This document shows, one piece after another, positions 15,981 through 26,500 of a stretch of DNA of 64,000 nucleotides. Position numbers and translations under genes: made by a program. Positions within the stretch are counted from its first letter, which is position 1. Each line of letters starts with the position of its first letter. Source of the stretch: CAXBCP01 sp963977005 (GTDB lineage: Bacteria > Pseudomonadota > Alphaproteobacteria > MPNO01 > UBA830); the NCBI GenBank assembly GCA_963977005.1, contig CAXBMQ010000024.1, positions 1-64,000 on the forward strand, written 5' to 3'. Under the pieces are notes generated by a model. That model saw only the letters and a program-made list of their open reading frames with translations, was not told the origin of the DNA and ran no database searches.

Positions 15981-17231
15981 ATGGCCGCCATGAAATCGCG
16001 ATATCACCACGAAATTCCGGCGCATGACCCTACCCTCACGCATGTCGAGCGCGGCTCGCCCATGGGCGAAATGCTGCGCCGCTACTGGCAGCCTGTCTGC
16101 ACCTCCGACGAGGTCGGCGAACTGCCGAAGCGCGTGCGTATCATGTGCGAGGACCTTGTTCTCTTCCGCGACGGGACCGGCGGAACCGGCTGTCTCGAAC
16201 TCCATTGCCCGCATCGCGGCACCTCTCTCGAATGGGGCCGGGTCGAAGAAGACGGGCTGCGCTGCTGCTATCACGGCTGGAAATTCGCAACCGACGGCCG
16301 GTGTGTCGACATGGCCTGCGAAAGCGACGAATTCCGCGAAAAGATGGATGTCTGGCAAGCCGGCTACCCGACCCACGAATATGGCGGGCTGGTCTTCATC
16401 TACATGGGCCCACCGGCGGAAATGCCCCTCTTCCCGATGTACGACATTCTCGACACCCGCCACCGCGACGACGTCGAACTGCGCGGGATGCGACTGTGGG
16501 AAGACCATGCCATCGGCTATGTCCGGGACTGCAACTGGCTTCAGCACTATGAAAACGTCATCGATGCCTTCCATCTGCTGATCCTTCATGCCGCGAATTC
16601 CGGCGACCAGTTCGGCAGCGTCGTCACCACAACGGGTTGGCCCGATCTCGACTTCGAGGAAACCGATCTCGGCGTCCGCTACAACATGCGGCGAAACCTT
16701 CCCAACGGAAACAGACTGGAACGCCATGCCGAGGTCGTGCTGCCGAATATCAGCCTGATCCCCAGCATCCACGAACAGGGCACGGACGCAAAGCACCAGG
16801 AACGCGCAACCGAGGTGACCTGGTGCGTGCCGGTCGATAACGAACACCTCTACGGTATTTCCATCGTTGCCTGGCCAAAGGACGATGCCGGCAATCCCCT
16901 CGACGGCTGGAAACCGGGTACCGACACGGTCACCGACATCCGCCCGGGAAATCTCCGCAACCGACCTTACGAAGACAAGCAGCGCAATCCCGACGATATG
17001 GAAGCCCAGGAAAGCCAGCGGCCGATTGCGATCCATGCGCTTGAAAATCTCGCGACGTCCGATCGCGGTATCGTGCTGCTGCGCCGCCAGCTGCGGCGGT
17101 CGCTCGACCGGCTTGCAGCGGGTAAGGACCCTGCCAATATCATTCGCGACGACGACGCCAATCACGCCATCGAAACCCACGCCTGGAACACCGTCATCCT
17201 GCCCGACGCGCCGAGCGAGGCCGCCGAATAA
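15981..17231 (+). CDS. Rieske [2Fe-2S] oxygenase (phthalate 4,5-dioxygenase-like)
   Basis: An approximately 416-residue Rieske non-heme iron oxygenase alpha subunit. The N-terminal block GSPMGEMLRRYWQPVC is typical of the phthalate/phenoxybenzoate dioxygenase branch. The Rieske cluster ligands are Cys76-x-His78 (CPHRG) and Cys95-x2-His98 (CCYHGW). The mononuclear iron site lies in NWLQHYENVIDAFHLLILH, with two His and an acidic residue. It is not closely similar to the Rieske oxygenase at 1503-2636. The start may be the ATG at 15981 or 15990; no strong Shine-Dalgarno decides. No reductase gene is adjacent. A DksA-like regulator gene starts 4 bp after the stop. Confidence 0.9.
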   Translation: MAAMKSRYHHEIPAHDPTLTHVERGSPMGEMLRRYWQPVCTSDEVGELPKRVRIMCEDLVLFRDGTGGTGCLELHCPHRGTSLEWGRVEEDGLRCCYHGWKFATDGRCVDMACESDEFREKMDVWQAGYPTHEYGGLVFIYMGPPAEMPLFPMYDILDTRHRDDVELRGMRLWEDHAIGYVRDCNWLQHYENVIDAFHLLILHAANSGDQFGSVVTTTGWPDLDFEETDLGVRYNMRRNLPNGNRLERHAEVVLPNISLIPSIHEQGTDAKHQERATEVTWCVPVDNEHLYGISIVAWPKDDAGNPLDGWKPGTDTVTDIRPGNLRNRPYEDKQRNPDDMEAQESQRPIAIHALENLATSDRGIVLLRRQLRRSLDRLAAGKDPANIIRDDDANHAIETHAWNTVILPDAPSEAAE

Positions 17232-17235
17232 CATC

Positions 17236-17568
17236 ATGGCAATCGACACGGAAAAATTCCGCGCGCTGCTAAAGACACGCAAGGACGACCTGACGGCCTC
17301 GATTGAGAATGCCGCAGGCTCCGCCGCGCCGGTGGAACTCGATCAGCAGGTGCAGGGGCGGCTGTCGCGCATGGATGCAATACAGGGACAGGCCATGGCC
17401 CAGGCGACGATAGAACGCCGCCGCATCGAAATCGCCCGGATCGATGCCGCTTTCGGTCGGATGGAAGACGGCGAATTCGGCTATTGCGTCGAGTGCGGCG
17501 GAGAGATCGCGCCCAAGCGCCTGGAACTGAACCCGGCGACCGCCCGCTGCGTGGAGTGTGCAGACTAG
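17236..17568 (+). CDS. TraR/DksA-family zinc-finger protein
   Basis: A 110-residue protein with an N-terminal coiled coil (residues 1-75, rich in Arg/Glu/Asp) and a C-terminal four-Cys zinc finger (CVEC, then CVEC, 17 residues between the pairs). This is the DksA/TraR zinc-finger family, whose members reach into the RNA polymerase secondary channel. The coiled coil is shorter than in E. coli DksA (151 residues), and the tip Asp pair cannot be assigned with confidence, so it is best called DksA-like. It starts 4 bp after the Rieske oxygenase gene and is probably co-transcribed with it. Confidence 0.88.
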   Translation: MAIDTEKFRALLKTRKDDLTASIENAAGSAAPVELDQQVQGRLSRMDAIQGQAMAQATIERRRIEIARIDAAFGRMEDGEFGYCVECGGEIAPKRLELNPATARCVECAD

Positions 17569-17670
17569 GCAATCGCCGGGTTTAGCGCTCAACCGCGCTC
17601 TTTCGTCCTCACCGGCCGGATGCTGCTTACTTCATGGCGGCCGTGGAGAGATGAGCACTTCGGGTTCTGG

Positions 17671-18198
17671 TCAGTTGGATGCGTCGGCGACCTGTTGCGG
17701 CGCACGCTTCGGATCGGTGTAGAAAATATGCCGACCGATCCGCGCATAGCGGTCGAGCTTTTTCGCCCAGGACGGGCTGACGCTGACGGCGTGATACCAC
17801 AGCGCGCCGTTGGTCGGGTCGTTAACGACACCCGTCTTGATCAGCTTGGCCACATGCAGGCTTTCCTTCCACGCCGCGCGATCCCGCGGCTTGTCGCTGC
17901 GCCCGTCGCACCACCACGAGAACTGGCAGCGATGGCGCTTCTTGTAGCCACCCTGCTTGATCACCGAGCATACCTGGCGCGGCCAGCGGCGGTCCGCGGC
18001 CCGATTGAGAACCACATGCGCCACCGCGACCTTGCCGACCATCGGCTCGCCACGCGCTTCGTGATAGATGTTCTGCGCCAGGCAGTGCAGGTCGGGGCTG
18101 TAGCCCGCCTTGTTGTCGTCGCCAAGGCTGCTTGCCGACACATCCGCCGTCGCTGCAATAACTGCGAGAGAAAGAAGAATTGCTGTGAAGTATCGCAT
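17671..18198 (-). CDS. SleB-type cell-wall hydrolase
   Basis: A 175-residue exported protein. A signal peptide (residues 1-22) is followed by the Hydrolase_2/SleB domain: LHCLAQNIYHEARGEP holds the presumed catalytic Glu of YHEARGE. Next come VAHVVLNRA, the CQFSWWCDG block, and the C-terminal GALWYHAVSVSPSW segment. Proteins of this family cut peptidoglycan glycan strands; in non-spore-formers they are thought to act in wall turnover or division. Four Cys in the mature part may form disulfides. The 3' end faces the DksA-like gene about 100 bp away. Confidence 0.9.
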   Translation of the reverse strand: MRYFTAILLSLAVIAATADVSASSLGDDNKAGYSPDLHCLAQNIYHEARGEPMVGKVAVAHVVLNRAADRRWPRQVCSVIKQGGYKKRHRCQFSWWCDGRSDKPRDRAAWKESLHVAKLIKTGVVNDPTNGALWYHAVSVSPSWAKKLDRYARIGRHIFYTDPKRAPQQVADASN

Positions 18199-18488
18199 CT
18201 CATCACCTGCTCTTGTTAACCGTGTCCGCCGGTTAATAACCGTCCTGTCAGCAGGTAATGTGTCTTTTATACTTAGTTAATTTCAACAAGTATTGTGTTT
18301 CATTTTAACATTAATTTACGAAAATTAACTATATTGACGATTTTCGCCTTTGAAAAACAAGGACTTACAGAATGCCTGTTTTTCGATCAAATTTTATTTT
18401 AATTTTTTCCCGGTTTCCGTGCGAGACCGGGCCCAAAAAACAGGGTTAACGCGGGCCGGCCAAACGGCACCGCGCAGGCCGCGAAAGG
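18199..18488. other. AT-rich intergenic region with inverted repeats
   Basis: This 290-bp stretch is far more AT-rich than its surroundings and holds the promoter of the SleB-type gene. Inverted repeats: TTAACC/GGTTAA at 18216-18236 (9-nt spacer), and TTAATTT/AAATTAA at 18311-18328 (4-nt spacer). Both are candidate regulator sites. A hairpin near 18411-18433 (CCCGGTTTC/GAGACCGGG) lacks a downstream T-run on either strand. No gene was recognised. Confidence 0.4.
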
Positions 18489-20204
18489 TTAACGTTTTCG
18501 CCGCACGGCCGTCGCCGCACGATCGATCTGGTTGTCGACAACCACAACACCGTATTTGGCCTCGGCGGCGGCGACTGACAGGTATCCGTCGCGCACGTCT
18601 TCGAGCACCCGGTCCGCGGCGCGCTCGAACGGGTCGCCATACCCGCTGCCGCCGGTCTGCTGCAGGCGGACGATCGTCCCCGCCGATGCTTCCCGGGTGT
18701 CCAGCGCTGCCAGCACCACCGCATCGGGCCCATCGGGATTGATCGACGTGACGCAAACCGGCGGCCCTTCGCCCCCTGCGACACCCCAGCCCGGCCGTTC
18801 GTGGTTCGCCGTGCGCGCGGTCAGCATTACGTCGGACAGCATTTCGTATTCGCGCACGAAGCCTATCCCGCCCCGCGTACGTCCGGCGCCGGCCGAGTCC
18901 GGCCAGATGTCGAATTTACGAATGCGGATCGGATATTCGGTCTCGACAATCTCGACGGGGGTCGACGGCGTAAAATGGCACATGCCCATGACCATCGGCG
19001 TGCCGTCATGGTCTGCGGTCCCGCCAAGGGACGTCACCATCAACTCGTACTGAACGGTCGGCTTGCCGTTGCGCCCTTCCCTGTAACCGATCGCGATGGC
19101 ACCATTGCCGAGCCCCGGCGGCGCGACCGCGCGGGCCGGGTTCAGCTTGCCGAGCGCCGCCACGACGCAGGCATAGGCAAGGTGCGACGTCGGGAAATAA
19201 TGGTTTACGGTCGCCGGATAGACCGGGGTGACGACCTTGCCGTCGGGCAGCACGAAATCCAGCGCCTCGAACGCACCGGCATTGACCGGGATAGAGGGAT
19301 CGGATGCTGCGATCGTCGCCAGCAGCGACACCGCCTTGCAGGTCTGCGCGGGCGTGTTGATCGGCCCCCGGGTCTGCCCGTCCGACCCCGAGAAATCGAT
19401 GGTGAGCCGCGCGCCCTTCTTGATCGCGCGGACATGGATCCTGACGGGCGTGTTCAGGTCCGCGCCGTCGTGGTCCATGAAGCCCTCGGCCTCGGCCTCG
19501 CCATCGGGCCATGACGCGATCTCCGCCTTCACCCGGTCCCGGGTGCGGTCGATAAGGCTCTGCATGGCGCCGACCAGCGTCTCGACGCCGTATTCGTCCG
19601 ACAGGGCGACCAATCGCTCGGCGCCGAGCCGGGTCGAGCCCACCTGCCCGCGCAGGTCGCCGACGACGACATCGGGTACGCGGCTGTTGGTGCGAATGAT
19701 GTTTTCGATTTCCGGCACCACGCCGTTTTCGGTCCAGTAGCGTACCGGCGGCAGACGCAGCCCATCGTGAAAAATCTCCCGCGACGCCGCGCCCGACGAG
19801 CCCGGCACCAGCCCGCCGAGATCCGCCTTGTGCGCGACCGAAACGCCGAAGGCGATCCGGCGCCCGCGATAGAACACCGGTGTCAGCACGACCATGTCGG
19901 GTACGTGACTGTTCCCGGCCTGGTAGGGGTCGTTACAGACAAAGCTGTCGCCATCCCGCATGGCATCGCCGGGATAGGCCGCCAACAGGCTTTCAACGGC
20001 TTTCGTATAAAGCATCGAATGATACTGGATGCCGCCGCCGACCATGATGACCCTGCCGTCGGCATCGGTCAGCCCGGCGGTGCCGTCCTGGCTTTCGCGC
20101 AGGATCGGCGAATAGCCGGAATGGAACAGCGCATGGGCCATCGCCTCGGTGGTTTCACGGACCCGGCTGAGGACAACCTCGGTGGTGATCGGATCGAGGC
20201 TCAT
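18489..20204 (-). CDS. Hydantoinase B/oxoprolinase-family protein
   Basis: A 571-residue protein of the HyuB family, the partner of HyuA in ATP-dependent hydrolysis of hydantoins, 5-oxoproline or related cyclic amides. The first residues, DPITTEVVLSRVRETTEAMA, and the metal-type motif in FVCNDPYQAGNSHVPDM are family hallmarks. GGTADHDGTPMVMGMC and the C-terminal GGSGYGDPFERA segment also fit. Its start overlaps the HyuA stop by 4 bp (ATGA), indicating translational coupling. The real substrate is unknown; acetone carboxylases share this fold but have a third subunit that is absent here. Confidence 0.9.
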   Translation of the reverse strand: MSLDPITTEVVLSRVRETTEAMAHALFHSGYSPILRESQDGTAGLTDADGRVIMVGGGIQYHSMLYTKAVESLLAAYPGDAMRDGDSFVCNDPYQAGNSHVPDMVVLTPVFYRGRRIAFGVSVAHKADLGGLVPGSSGAASREIFHDGLRLPPVRYWTENGVVPEIENIIRTNSRVPDVVVGDLRGQVGSTRLGAERLVALSDEYGVETLVGAMQSLIDRTRDRVKAEIASWPDGEAEAEGFMDHDGADLNTPVRIHVRAIKKGARLTIDFSGSDGQTRGPINTPAQTCKAVSLLATIAASDPSIPVNAGAFEALDFVLPDGKVVTPVYPATVNHYFPTSHLAYACVVAALGKLNPARAVAPPGLGNGAIAIGYREGRNGKPTVQYELMVTSLGGTADHDGTPMVMGMCHFTPSTPVEIVETEYPIRIRKFDIWPDSAGAGRTRGGIGFVREYEMLSDVMLTARTANHERPGWGVAGGEGPPVCVTSINPDGPDAVVLAALDTREASAGTIVRLQQTGGSGYGDPFERAADRVLEDVRDGYLSVAAAEAKYGVVVVDNQIDRAATAVRRKR

Positions 20205-22273
20205 GCGGCTTCTCCCGTCTCGATGACAAGGTTACCCCAGGGGTCCACGACGCAGGACATACCGGCGAGGATCACCGTCGTGGAATCGAACTGCTGGACA
20301 ACCGCCGGACCGTCGAACCGGTCGCCCGACCGGAGCTTTGCGCGGTCGTAGATCGCCGCCTGCATAAAATCGGCGACCTCCAGGTCGTATAGCGGCCGCG
20401 TGGCGATCCGGGCGTCCGACGCATCTCCGCCTTCCGCGAGCAAAGGCAGTTGCAGGCGCGGGACGGCAATTTCCGCAATCACCCGGAACGTGACGACCTC
20501 CGCGTCTTCATCGGGTGCGCTGGCGCCGTAAATGCGCTGATGCGCCGAATCGAAATCCGACTTCAGGGTGGGCTTGTCCGTTTCGGCCAGTGTCCCGGCC
20601 GGACAATCGACCGGCAGTTGATAGCCCTGATGCTGATACCGCATATCGACCTGTCGGGTCACCGTGACCCGGTCCGGCGCGAACCCCTCCTCGGCCACGT
20701 CTGCCCGGGCGCGCGCTTCCAGCCCGGCAAAAATTTCATTGATGCGCGCGGGCGCGATTTCGGACAACCGTGCGACCGAGGACTGCAGATAGACGTGACG
20801 CACCGATGTCTGAAGCAGGCCCATCGCGCTGTTAAGACCGGGATAAAGCGGTGCGAGGACTTGCGGGATTTTCAGATCGCGCGCCAGCAGGGTGGAATGC
20901 AGCGGCCCCGCCCCGCCAAACGCCGCCAGCATATACTTGCGTGGATCCTCGCCCCGCGACTGGAAGGCAAGTCGCAGGTCGACGGCCATATTCGTGTTTA
21001 CGATCCTGAGGATACCTGCCGCCGCCTCGACAACGCCCAGCCCCAGCGGTTCGGCCACATGCGTCCGGATGGCAGCCTCTGCCGCTGCCTTGTCGAGCGT
21101 CATCCGCCCGCCGAGCACGTTATCGGCGGCGAGCGCGCCGAGGACGAGATTGGCATCCGTGACGGTCGGCAGTTCGCCGCCACGCCCGTAACAGGCGGGA
21201 CCGGGACTGGCGCCCGCGCTCTCGGGTCCGACCTTCAACAGACCGTCGGGACCGATCCGGGCAATCGTGCCGCCGCCCGCGCCCAGAGTGCGTACCTGCA
21301 GCATCGGCGTGCCGATATCCTGGCCGGCAATCCTGCCTTCGTTCGTTTCGTCTGCCCGGCCGCCGATGATCATGGCGATGTCGGTCGATGTGCCGCCCAT
21401 GTCGAGCGTGACGATCTCCTGCTGCCCTGTCATCCGGGCCAGTTCCTCGCCGGCAACGACACCGCCTGCGGGACCGGACAAGAGCGTCTGGTTCGGAAAC
21501 CGCGCGCCGATCGTAATCCGCATCAGCCCGCCATTCGACTGCATCAGGAAAACCTGTGGCGTGACCACGCCCCGGTCTTTCAGCCGGTCGGACAGACGTT
21601 CCAGGTAGCGCTGCATGATGGGGCCGACATAGGCGTCGATCACCGTCGTCGACTGGCGCGGATATTCGCGGATCGTGGGCAGCACCACGGATGACAGCGA
21701 TACCCGCCACGCATCCGATTCCTTTGCCAGGATTTCGGCCGTCCGCGCCTCATGCGCCGCATTCTGAAAACTGAACAGGTAGCTCACGGCCACGGACTCC
21801 ACACCGGCGGCCTTCAGCGCCCCTGCCGCCCGGCGGACCGCGTCTTCATTGAGCGGTTCCAGCTCCGTCCCCTGATAATCCATGCGCCCCGGAATGCCAT
21901 GCGTCAGCGATTGCGGCGCCAGCAGGGGCGGCTTGCGGTAGAACGGGTCGATCAGGTCCGTCGCCTCGGGTCGCGCCCAGCCACGCGCCTCATAAACGGC
22001 GCGAAAGCCGTCGGTAATGAGCAGACCTGTCTTGACGCCCTTGCCTTCGAGGATCGCATTGGTCGCGACGGTCGTTCCATGCACCAGCGACGCGATATCT
22101 GCGGGCTCGACACCCATCGATATCAGTTCGTCGAGGGCCGCCATCACCGCGTTTGACGGGTCCGCCGGATCGGAGGACACCTTGGCGACGCGCAGGTCGC
22201 CGCTATCGACTTCAAAGGCAATCAGGTCGGTGAAAGTGCCGCCGGTGTCGATCCCGACCATCCATGAAGCCAT
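20201..22273 (-). CDS. Hydantoinase A/oxoprolinase-family protein
   Basis: A 690-residue HyuA-family ATPase subunit. The N-terminus MVGIDTGGTFTDLI is the phosphate-binding motif of the ASKHA fold. VHGTTVATNAILEGKG, LDMGGTSTDIAMI and CYGRGGELPTVTDANLVLG are diagnostic of hydantoinase/oxoprolinase A proteins. It acts with the overlapping HyuB downstream and lies 15 bp after a zinc alcohol dehydrogenase gene. The three form a likely operon on the reverse strand, dehydrogenase first. An oxidised cyclic or carbonyl substrate shared by the three enzymes is plausible but unproven. Confidence 0.92.
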   Translation of the reverse strand: MASWMVGIDTGGTFTDLIAFEVDSGDLRVAKVSSDPADPSNAVMAALDELISMGVEPADIASLVHGTTVATNAILEGKGVKTGLLITDGFRAVYEARGWARPEATDLIDPFYRKPPLLAPQSLTHGIPGRMDYQGTELEPLNEDAVRRAAGALKAAGVESVAVSYLFSFQNAAHEARTAEILAKESDAWRVSLSSVVLPTIREYPRQSTTVIDAYVGPIMQRYLERLSDRLKDRGVVTPQVFLMQSNGGLMRITIGARFPNQTLLSGPAGGVVAGEELARMTGQQEIVTLDMGGTSTDIAMIIGGRADETNEGRIAGQDIGTPMLQVRTLGAGGGTIARIGPDGLLKVGPESAGASPGPACYGRGGELPTVTDANLVLGALAADNVLGGRMTLDKAAAEAAIRTHVAEPLGLGVVEAAAGILRIVNTNMAVDLRLAFQSRGEDPRKYMLAAFGGAGPLHSTLLARDLKIPQVLAPLYPGLNSAMGLLQTSVRHVYLQSSVARLSEIAPARINEIFAGLEARARADVAEEGFAPDRVTVTRQVDMRYQHQGYQLPVDCPAGTLAETDKPTLKSDFDSAHQRIYGASAPDEDAEVVTFRVIAEIAVPRLQLPLLAEGGDASDARIATRPLYDLEVADFMQAAIYDRAKLRSGDRFDGPAVVQQFDSTTVILAGMSCVVDPWGNLVIETGEAA

Positions 22274-22288
22274 CGCTTCGTCTCCCGG

Positions 22289-23404
22289 CTAAGTGGTGGA
22301 GACCGCATCGATATGGACGTGCACGGCTTCGGGCCCGTCGACGATCTCCCGGCCGAGAACCCTGACCGCCTTATCCGCCTGGTCGACCGGATAGTGGTGG
22401 GTACAGAGTTTTTTGAGGGTGTCGCCCTTTCGGCGGATGATGTCGATGGACTTTTCGACAGAAGACCACGTCGACGACAACACGCCGAGCATCGCGATCT
22501 CCTTGGTAATCAGTTTATCGGAGATAAAACCGGGGATCGGCGCGAAGCTTTTCAGGCCGGCGACGACCACCTTGCCGCCGGGCCGGACCATTTCGATCGC
22601 ATCGGTGATCGGTTTGGTCGCGAATGCCGACACGTCGACGACGATATCCGCCAGTTTCCCGTTTGTCAGCGCGATAACCTGTTCGACGGGATCGTCATCG
22701 TCCACCACAACAGTCGCATCCGCACCAAGCTCTCGCGCCAGCGACAGCCGCAGCGTATCGCTGCTGGTTCCGGTCACGATAATCTGCCCGGCGCCGGCTT
22801 CACGCGCCGCAACCACCGCCAGCAGGCCGCGCTGCCCCGGGCCTTCGATGACCACCGTATCGCCAATCCCGGTTTCAGGGCGCTCGACCGCCCAGCGGAC
22901 GGCGTTCGACATGGGATTGAAGAGGCTCATGATATCGGTCGGCACGTCGGACGGCGCCTTGTGCAGCGTGGCGCCCGGATGCAGGTACATATGGGTCGCA
23001 TAGCCGCCCCACAGATGCGGCGCATTGTTAAACCCCATGCGCAACCCGTAGCCCATGCCGTTCTTGCACAGCACGGGGCGGCCGACCTGGCACTGGAAGC
23101 ACTGGCCGCAGGGGATGGAGGCCTCGACCGTGACGCGGTCGCCCTCTTTCACGTCCCACCGCTTGGCGGCTTCCGGGCCGACCTTTTCGACCCAGCCGAG
23201 AATCTCGTGGCCGGGAATGATCGGGCGCACCGCCCAGGGCGTGTTGTCGAGATGGCCGAGATACTGTTCCCAGTCGGTGCCGCAAAGCCCCGCCGCCTCG
23301 ACCCGCAGAATGCCGTCATCGGGGCCGATCTCGGGGATATCGACTTCCCGGTACTCGAACGTCCGCGGTTCGGTCAGCACCGCGACCTTGGCCATCTCCG
23401 CCAT
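22289..23404 (-). CDS. Zinc-dependent alcohol/sorbitol-type dehydrogenase
   Basis: A 371-residue medium-chain dehydrogenase. The catalytic zinc site has LCGTDWEQ (Cys) and GHEILGWVEKVG (His-Glu). The structural zinc site has four Cys in CGQCFQCQVGRPVLC. The Rossmann segment VIEGPGQRGLLAVVAAREAG lies around residues 185-205; its GPGQRG replaces the usual GxGxxG. GGGAGGA lies just before the ATG at 23404. As the first gene of the dehydrogenase-HyuA-HyuB operon, it may prepare or remove the substrate of the hydantoinase-like pair. The specific substrate cannot be read from sequence. Confidence 0.9.
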   Translation of the reverse strand: MAEMAKVAVLTEPRTFEYREVDIPEIGPDDGILRVEAAGLCGTDWEQYLGHLDNTPWAVRPIIPGHEILGWVEKVGPEAAKRWDVKEGDRVTVEASIPCGQCFQCQVGRPVLCKNGMGYGLRMGFNNAPHLWGGYATHMYLHPGATLHKAPSDVPTDIMSLFNPMSNAVRWAVERPETGIGDTVVIEGPGQRGLLAVVAAREAGAGQIIVTGTSSDTLRLSLARELGADATVVVDDDDPVEQVIALTNGKLADIVVDVSAFATKPITDAIEMVRPGGKVVVAGLKSFAPIPGFISDKLITKEIAMLGVLSSTWSSVEKSIDIIRRKGDTLKKLCTHHYPVDQADKAVRVLGREIVDGPEAVHVHIDAVSTT

Positions 23405-23526
23405 GTTCCATCCTCCCGCTGCGGCAAAACGCCGATTTATTGCTTAGATTGCTAACGATCCTGCCACTGGCAGGACCGTTGTGCAACGGGAGTCGACGAC
23501 CTGTCCGGTGTCGGATGTTTATGAAA

Positions 23527-26500
23527 TCACCGCGTGAGTCTGACCCTCTGCGCATTATTACCGGACTGGCACGCAGCCTGAATCATCGCGCCGTTACTCT
23601 GCCGCTGCATGCACAGGCCGCTATTGCGGTTTTTGACCAGGAAACTCCCGCTGCGCCCGGACACAGCCAACCATTGCTGGCTTGCTCCGCGATGACATGT
23701 GTATTGAACGATGCGCGCACCGGAGGATTTGGTGGCATTCAGCACATCCAGGCACTTTTTCCCATACTCGAGGCGAGGCCGAATAACGAAGTATCCGCTT
23801 TCGTCCAGGTATTCGATCGAATGACGGATACCGTTATGCGCCAGGGCCTGCTTGACCCTCGCCAGCTTTTCCCGGGTTCCGTTTCCGGAAATACGGCGCT
23901 TGCTGCAGGTGTAGCTTCCGACCCCGGCATTATTCGCCTTGTTATTAACGACCGTGAGGCACTGCTGTCCGATCGCGAGCTTGGTGGCGACGGTCTTGTG
24001 GGTCCATGTGCGGCGATTGCCGGCGCCGACATTCCGCAATTTGACCCGCTGTGTCGGGTGTTTAGCGACATCGCAACGTTTCAGACTCCACTTCGCAAAA
24101 TTGTCGACATTGCCCAGCTTGCTGGTCAGGCACAGCCCGTTATGAACATTGCGGAATACGAACACGCCATTCAGCATGTGGGTCGGGTTTTTATTTCCTT
24201 GCGCGATATTGCCGTTCGCCGCGACCGGTTGGGCGGTCCACAGGTTCCACGGCTGGTAGTCGCACCCCCCGCCGAAGGCATTACGTCCGCCGCGATTGGC
24301 GTCGGTGGAAATGCAGGTTTTCTTCTGCGCGTTCACGAGTGCGAACTGATGCGCGTTGACAAAACCGATCGTGTAGACCAGATGCCGGTTCCGGTATGCT
24401 GGCGCCGCATTGCAGGCATAGACGTGATTTTCCGCATGACAGGCCCATTCCCCGTACATGTGGATCGGCAGAAGGTATTCCTTCGAGAAGCGGTACTTGC
24501 GGTGATAGTCCTCGAACAGGGTCACGGCGGTCCAGTCCCGCTTCTTTCCGGAAACAGCACCGCACCTGACCAGTGTAATCCACCCGATGCGACCGGGCTT
24601 GTTGGCCGGAACGGCGCATAGCCCGTTCGACGTGCGCATCCGCCCGAATTCGTCGATCGACCATTTCTGGCTCGGTTTGTTCAGACAGTTCCAGGTTTGC
24701 ACGTTCTGGCCCACGCGCCTGTCCTTCGCATCGAGGCATCGCCCGTTCGGTGTCTGGATCCAGCCGTTGGCCTGGAGGCGCCACTGCTGCCACCAGCCGC
24801 CGCTGCACGGATAGGTTTGAACATGCTGACCGTTGTGGACCACGGCATTGATAATATCGAGGCACCTGGGATCGTTACTGCCACGACGGGTATCCACCAA
24901 CATCTGATAGCCGCGGGTCATGCAGCGTTTGATGGTATGGTTCCAGAACTCGTTATCGCGGCAATCGTTGGCATTCGGCGGACGTGGCGGGGGGCTTTTT
25001 TTGCCCTTGCCAAACAGCTTTTTGACCGCGCCGACACCGCCGCCGATCGCGTTGGAAAAAGCCTTGCCGACAGATCCGGCGACGTTGGTCGCGATATTCT
25101 TGCTAAGATTCGCGGCTAGCTTCGCGGCCGCCGCCGCTTCTTTCGCGCGTTTCGCGGTTTCCCTGGCCGCGGCTTCGGCCGCCTTCTTCGCCGCCTCCGC
25201 TGCTTTCTTCGCGCCGTCCGCCGCCTTGTCGGCCTTGATCAGCTTCGCCGCTTCGCCCGCCGCCTTAACGGTCTTGCCACCGGCGAATTTGACGGCATTC
25301 GATGCCAGCTTCGTCGCTTCGTTCTTCTGCATCAGATTGTCGGCGAATTCGGCAACCTTCTTGCCGCCCTTGAAGGCGTATACGACGCCGTCCTTGATGG
25401 CATAAAGAAGCCCGGCACCGCATTTGATCATCTTGCCTGCATCCGGCACCGCATTCAGCGGTTTGAACGGCAGGTTCTTCAGCGAAATCCTGCGCGGATC
25501 GGTAATCTTCACACCGGCCGAGACGTCGAACGGATAGGTGCAGGTGGCATCGCTACGGAAACGCGCCTCTGTCGGCTTGAGATCGACCAGGAAGTCCCGC
25601 CCGCCGAGCTTGCCGGCCTTGATCGTGCCGGTCACACCGAAGAACTGGCGCTTGGCATCAAGCTGGGTATCGAGCGTACCCGACATGCCCGCACGGCCGA
25701 ACGGCCCGAGCGACAGTGTATCTCCCACCTTGCCGGAGGCCGTCATCCCGGATTTGCTCAGCTCGCCCTTGAAGGCGGCGACATTCATACCCAGTGCCCG
25801 CGCCGCCCCGTTCAGACGGATCAGGGGGCCTTCTTCCTCGCCCAGCTTGCCCTTGGGGCCGACGGCCTGGACCGAATAATATTTCGGCGGCGGAATCTCG
25901 CCCTGTTTGGGCTTGTAGCGTTTCAGGGCGCTTTGGGTAATTTTCATCGCATCCAGCGGCAGCGCGTTCACGCCTTTCTTTACGCCCTTGATCATTGCGT
26001 TCGAAAACCCGGAAACACCGTCAACGAAAGCCAGCTTTTTCGTGCCCGTCATCGGTATCTGGAAGGACAGCATCAGGTTCAGATACTGTTTGTAGGACAG
26101 TTCATGCGCGCCGAAGGCAAAGGCGATTTTTTTCAGATCGTCCGGCGGCACGTTCTTGCGCGGCACGGGGCCATCGTAATAGAGCACGAAATTGTTGCCC
26201 TTGTTCACATGCCCGTAACCGAAGACTTTCATGATCAGGTCGGTATTGATGCCGATGGTCGTATCCCAGATTGTCGTGCCGTCGAGATTGAACGGCTTCT
26301 TCCAGGCGCCGTGGCGGATCAGTTCCGCATAGAACGTATTGTCGTCCGCATCCGGCGCGTTGCCGCTGATGCTGTATTCGGGCTGTTCCATGCCGACACG
26401 CAGGGTCAGGTCCTTGTTCGGCAAGCCGATCGCCTTGACCGCGCCGGCAAATACGCCGCGCAGCGTGATCGCCGCCGCAGCCTGAAAGCCGGCGGGGAAG

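Noticed and set aside
18411..18433. Hairpin CCCGGTTTC/GAGACCGGG as terminator of the hydantoinase operon
   Set aside because: Read on the reverse strand it is followed by A, not T, so it lacks the U-run of an intrinsic terminator.
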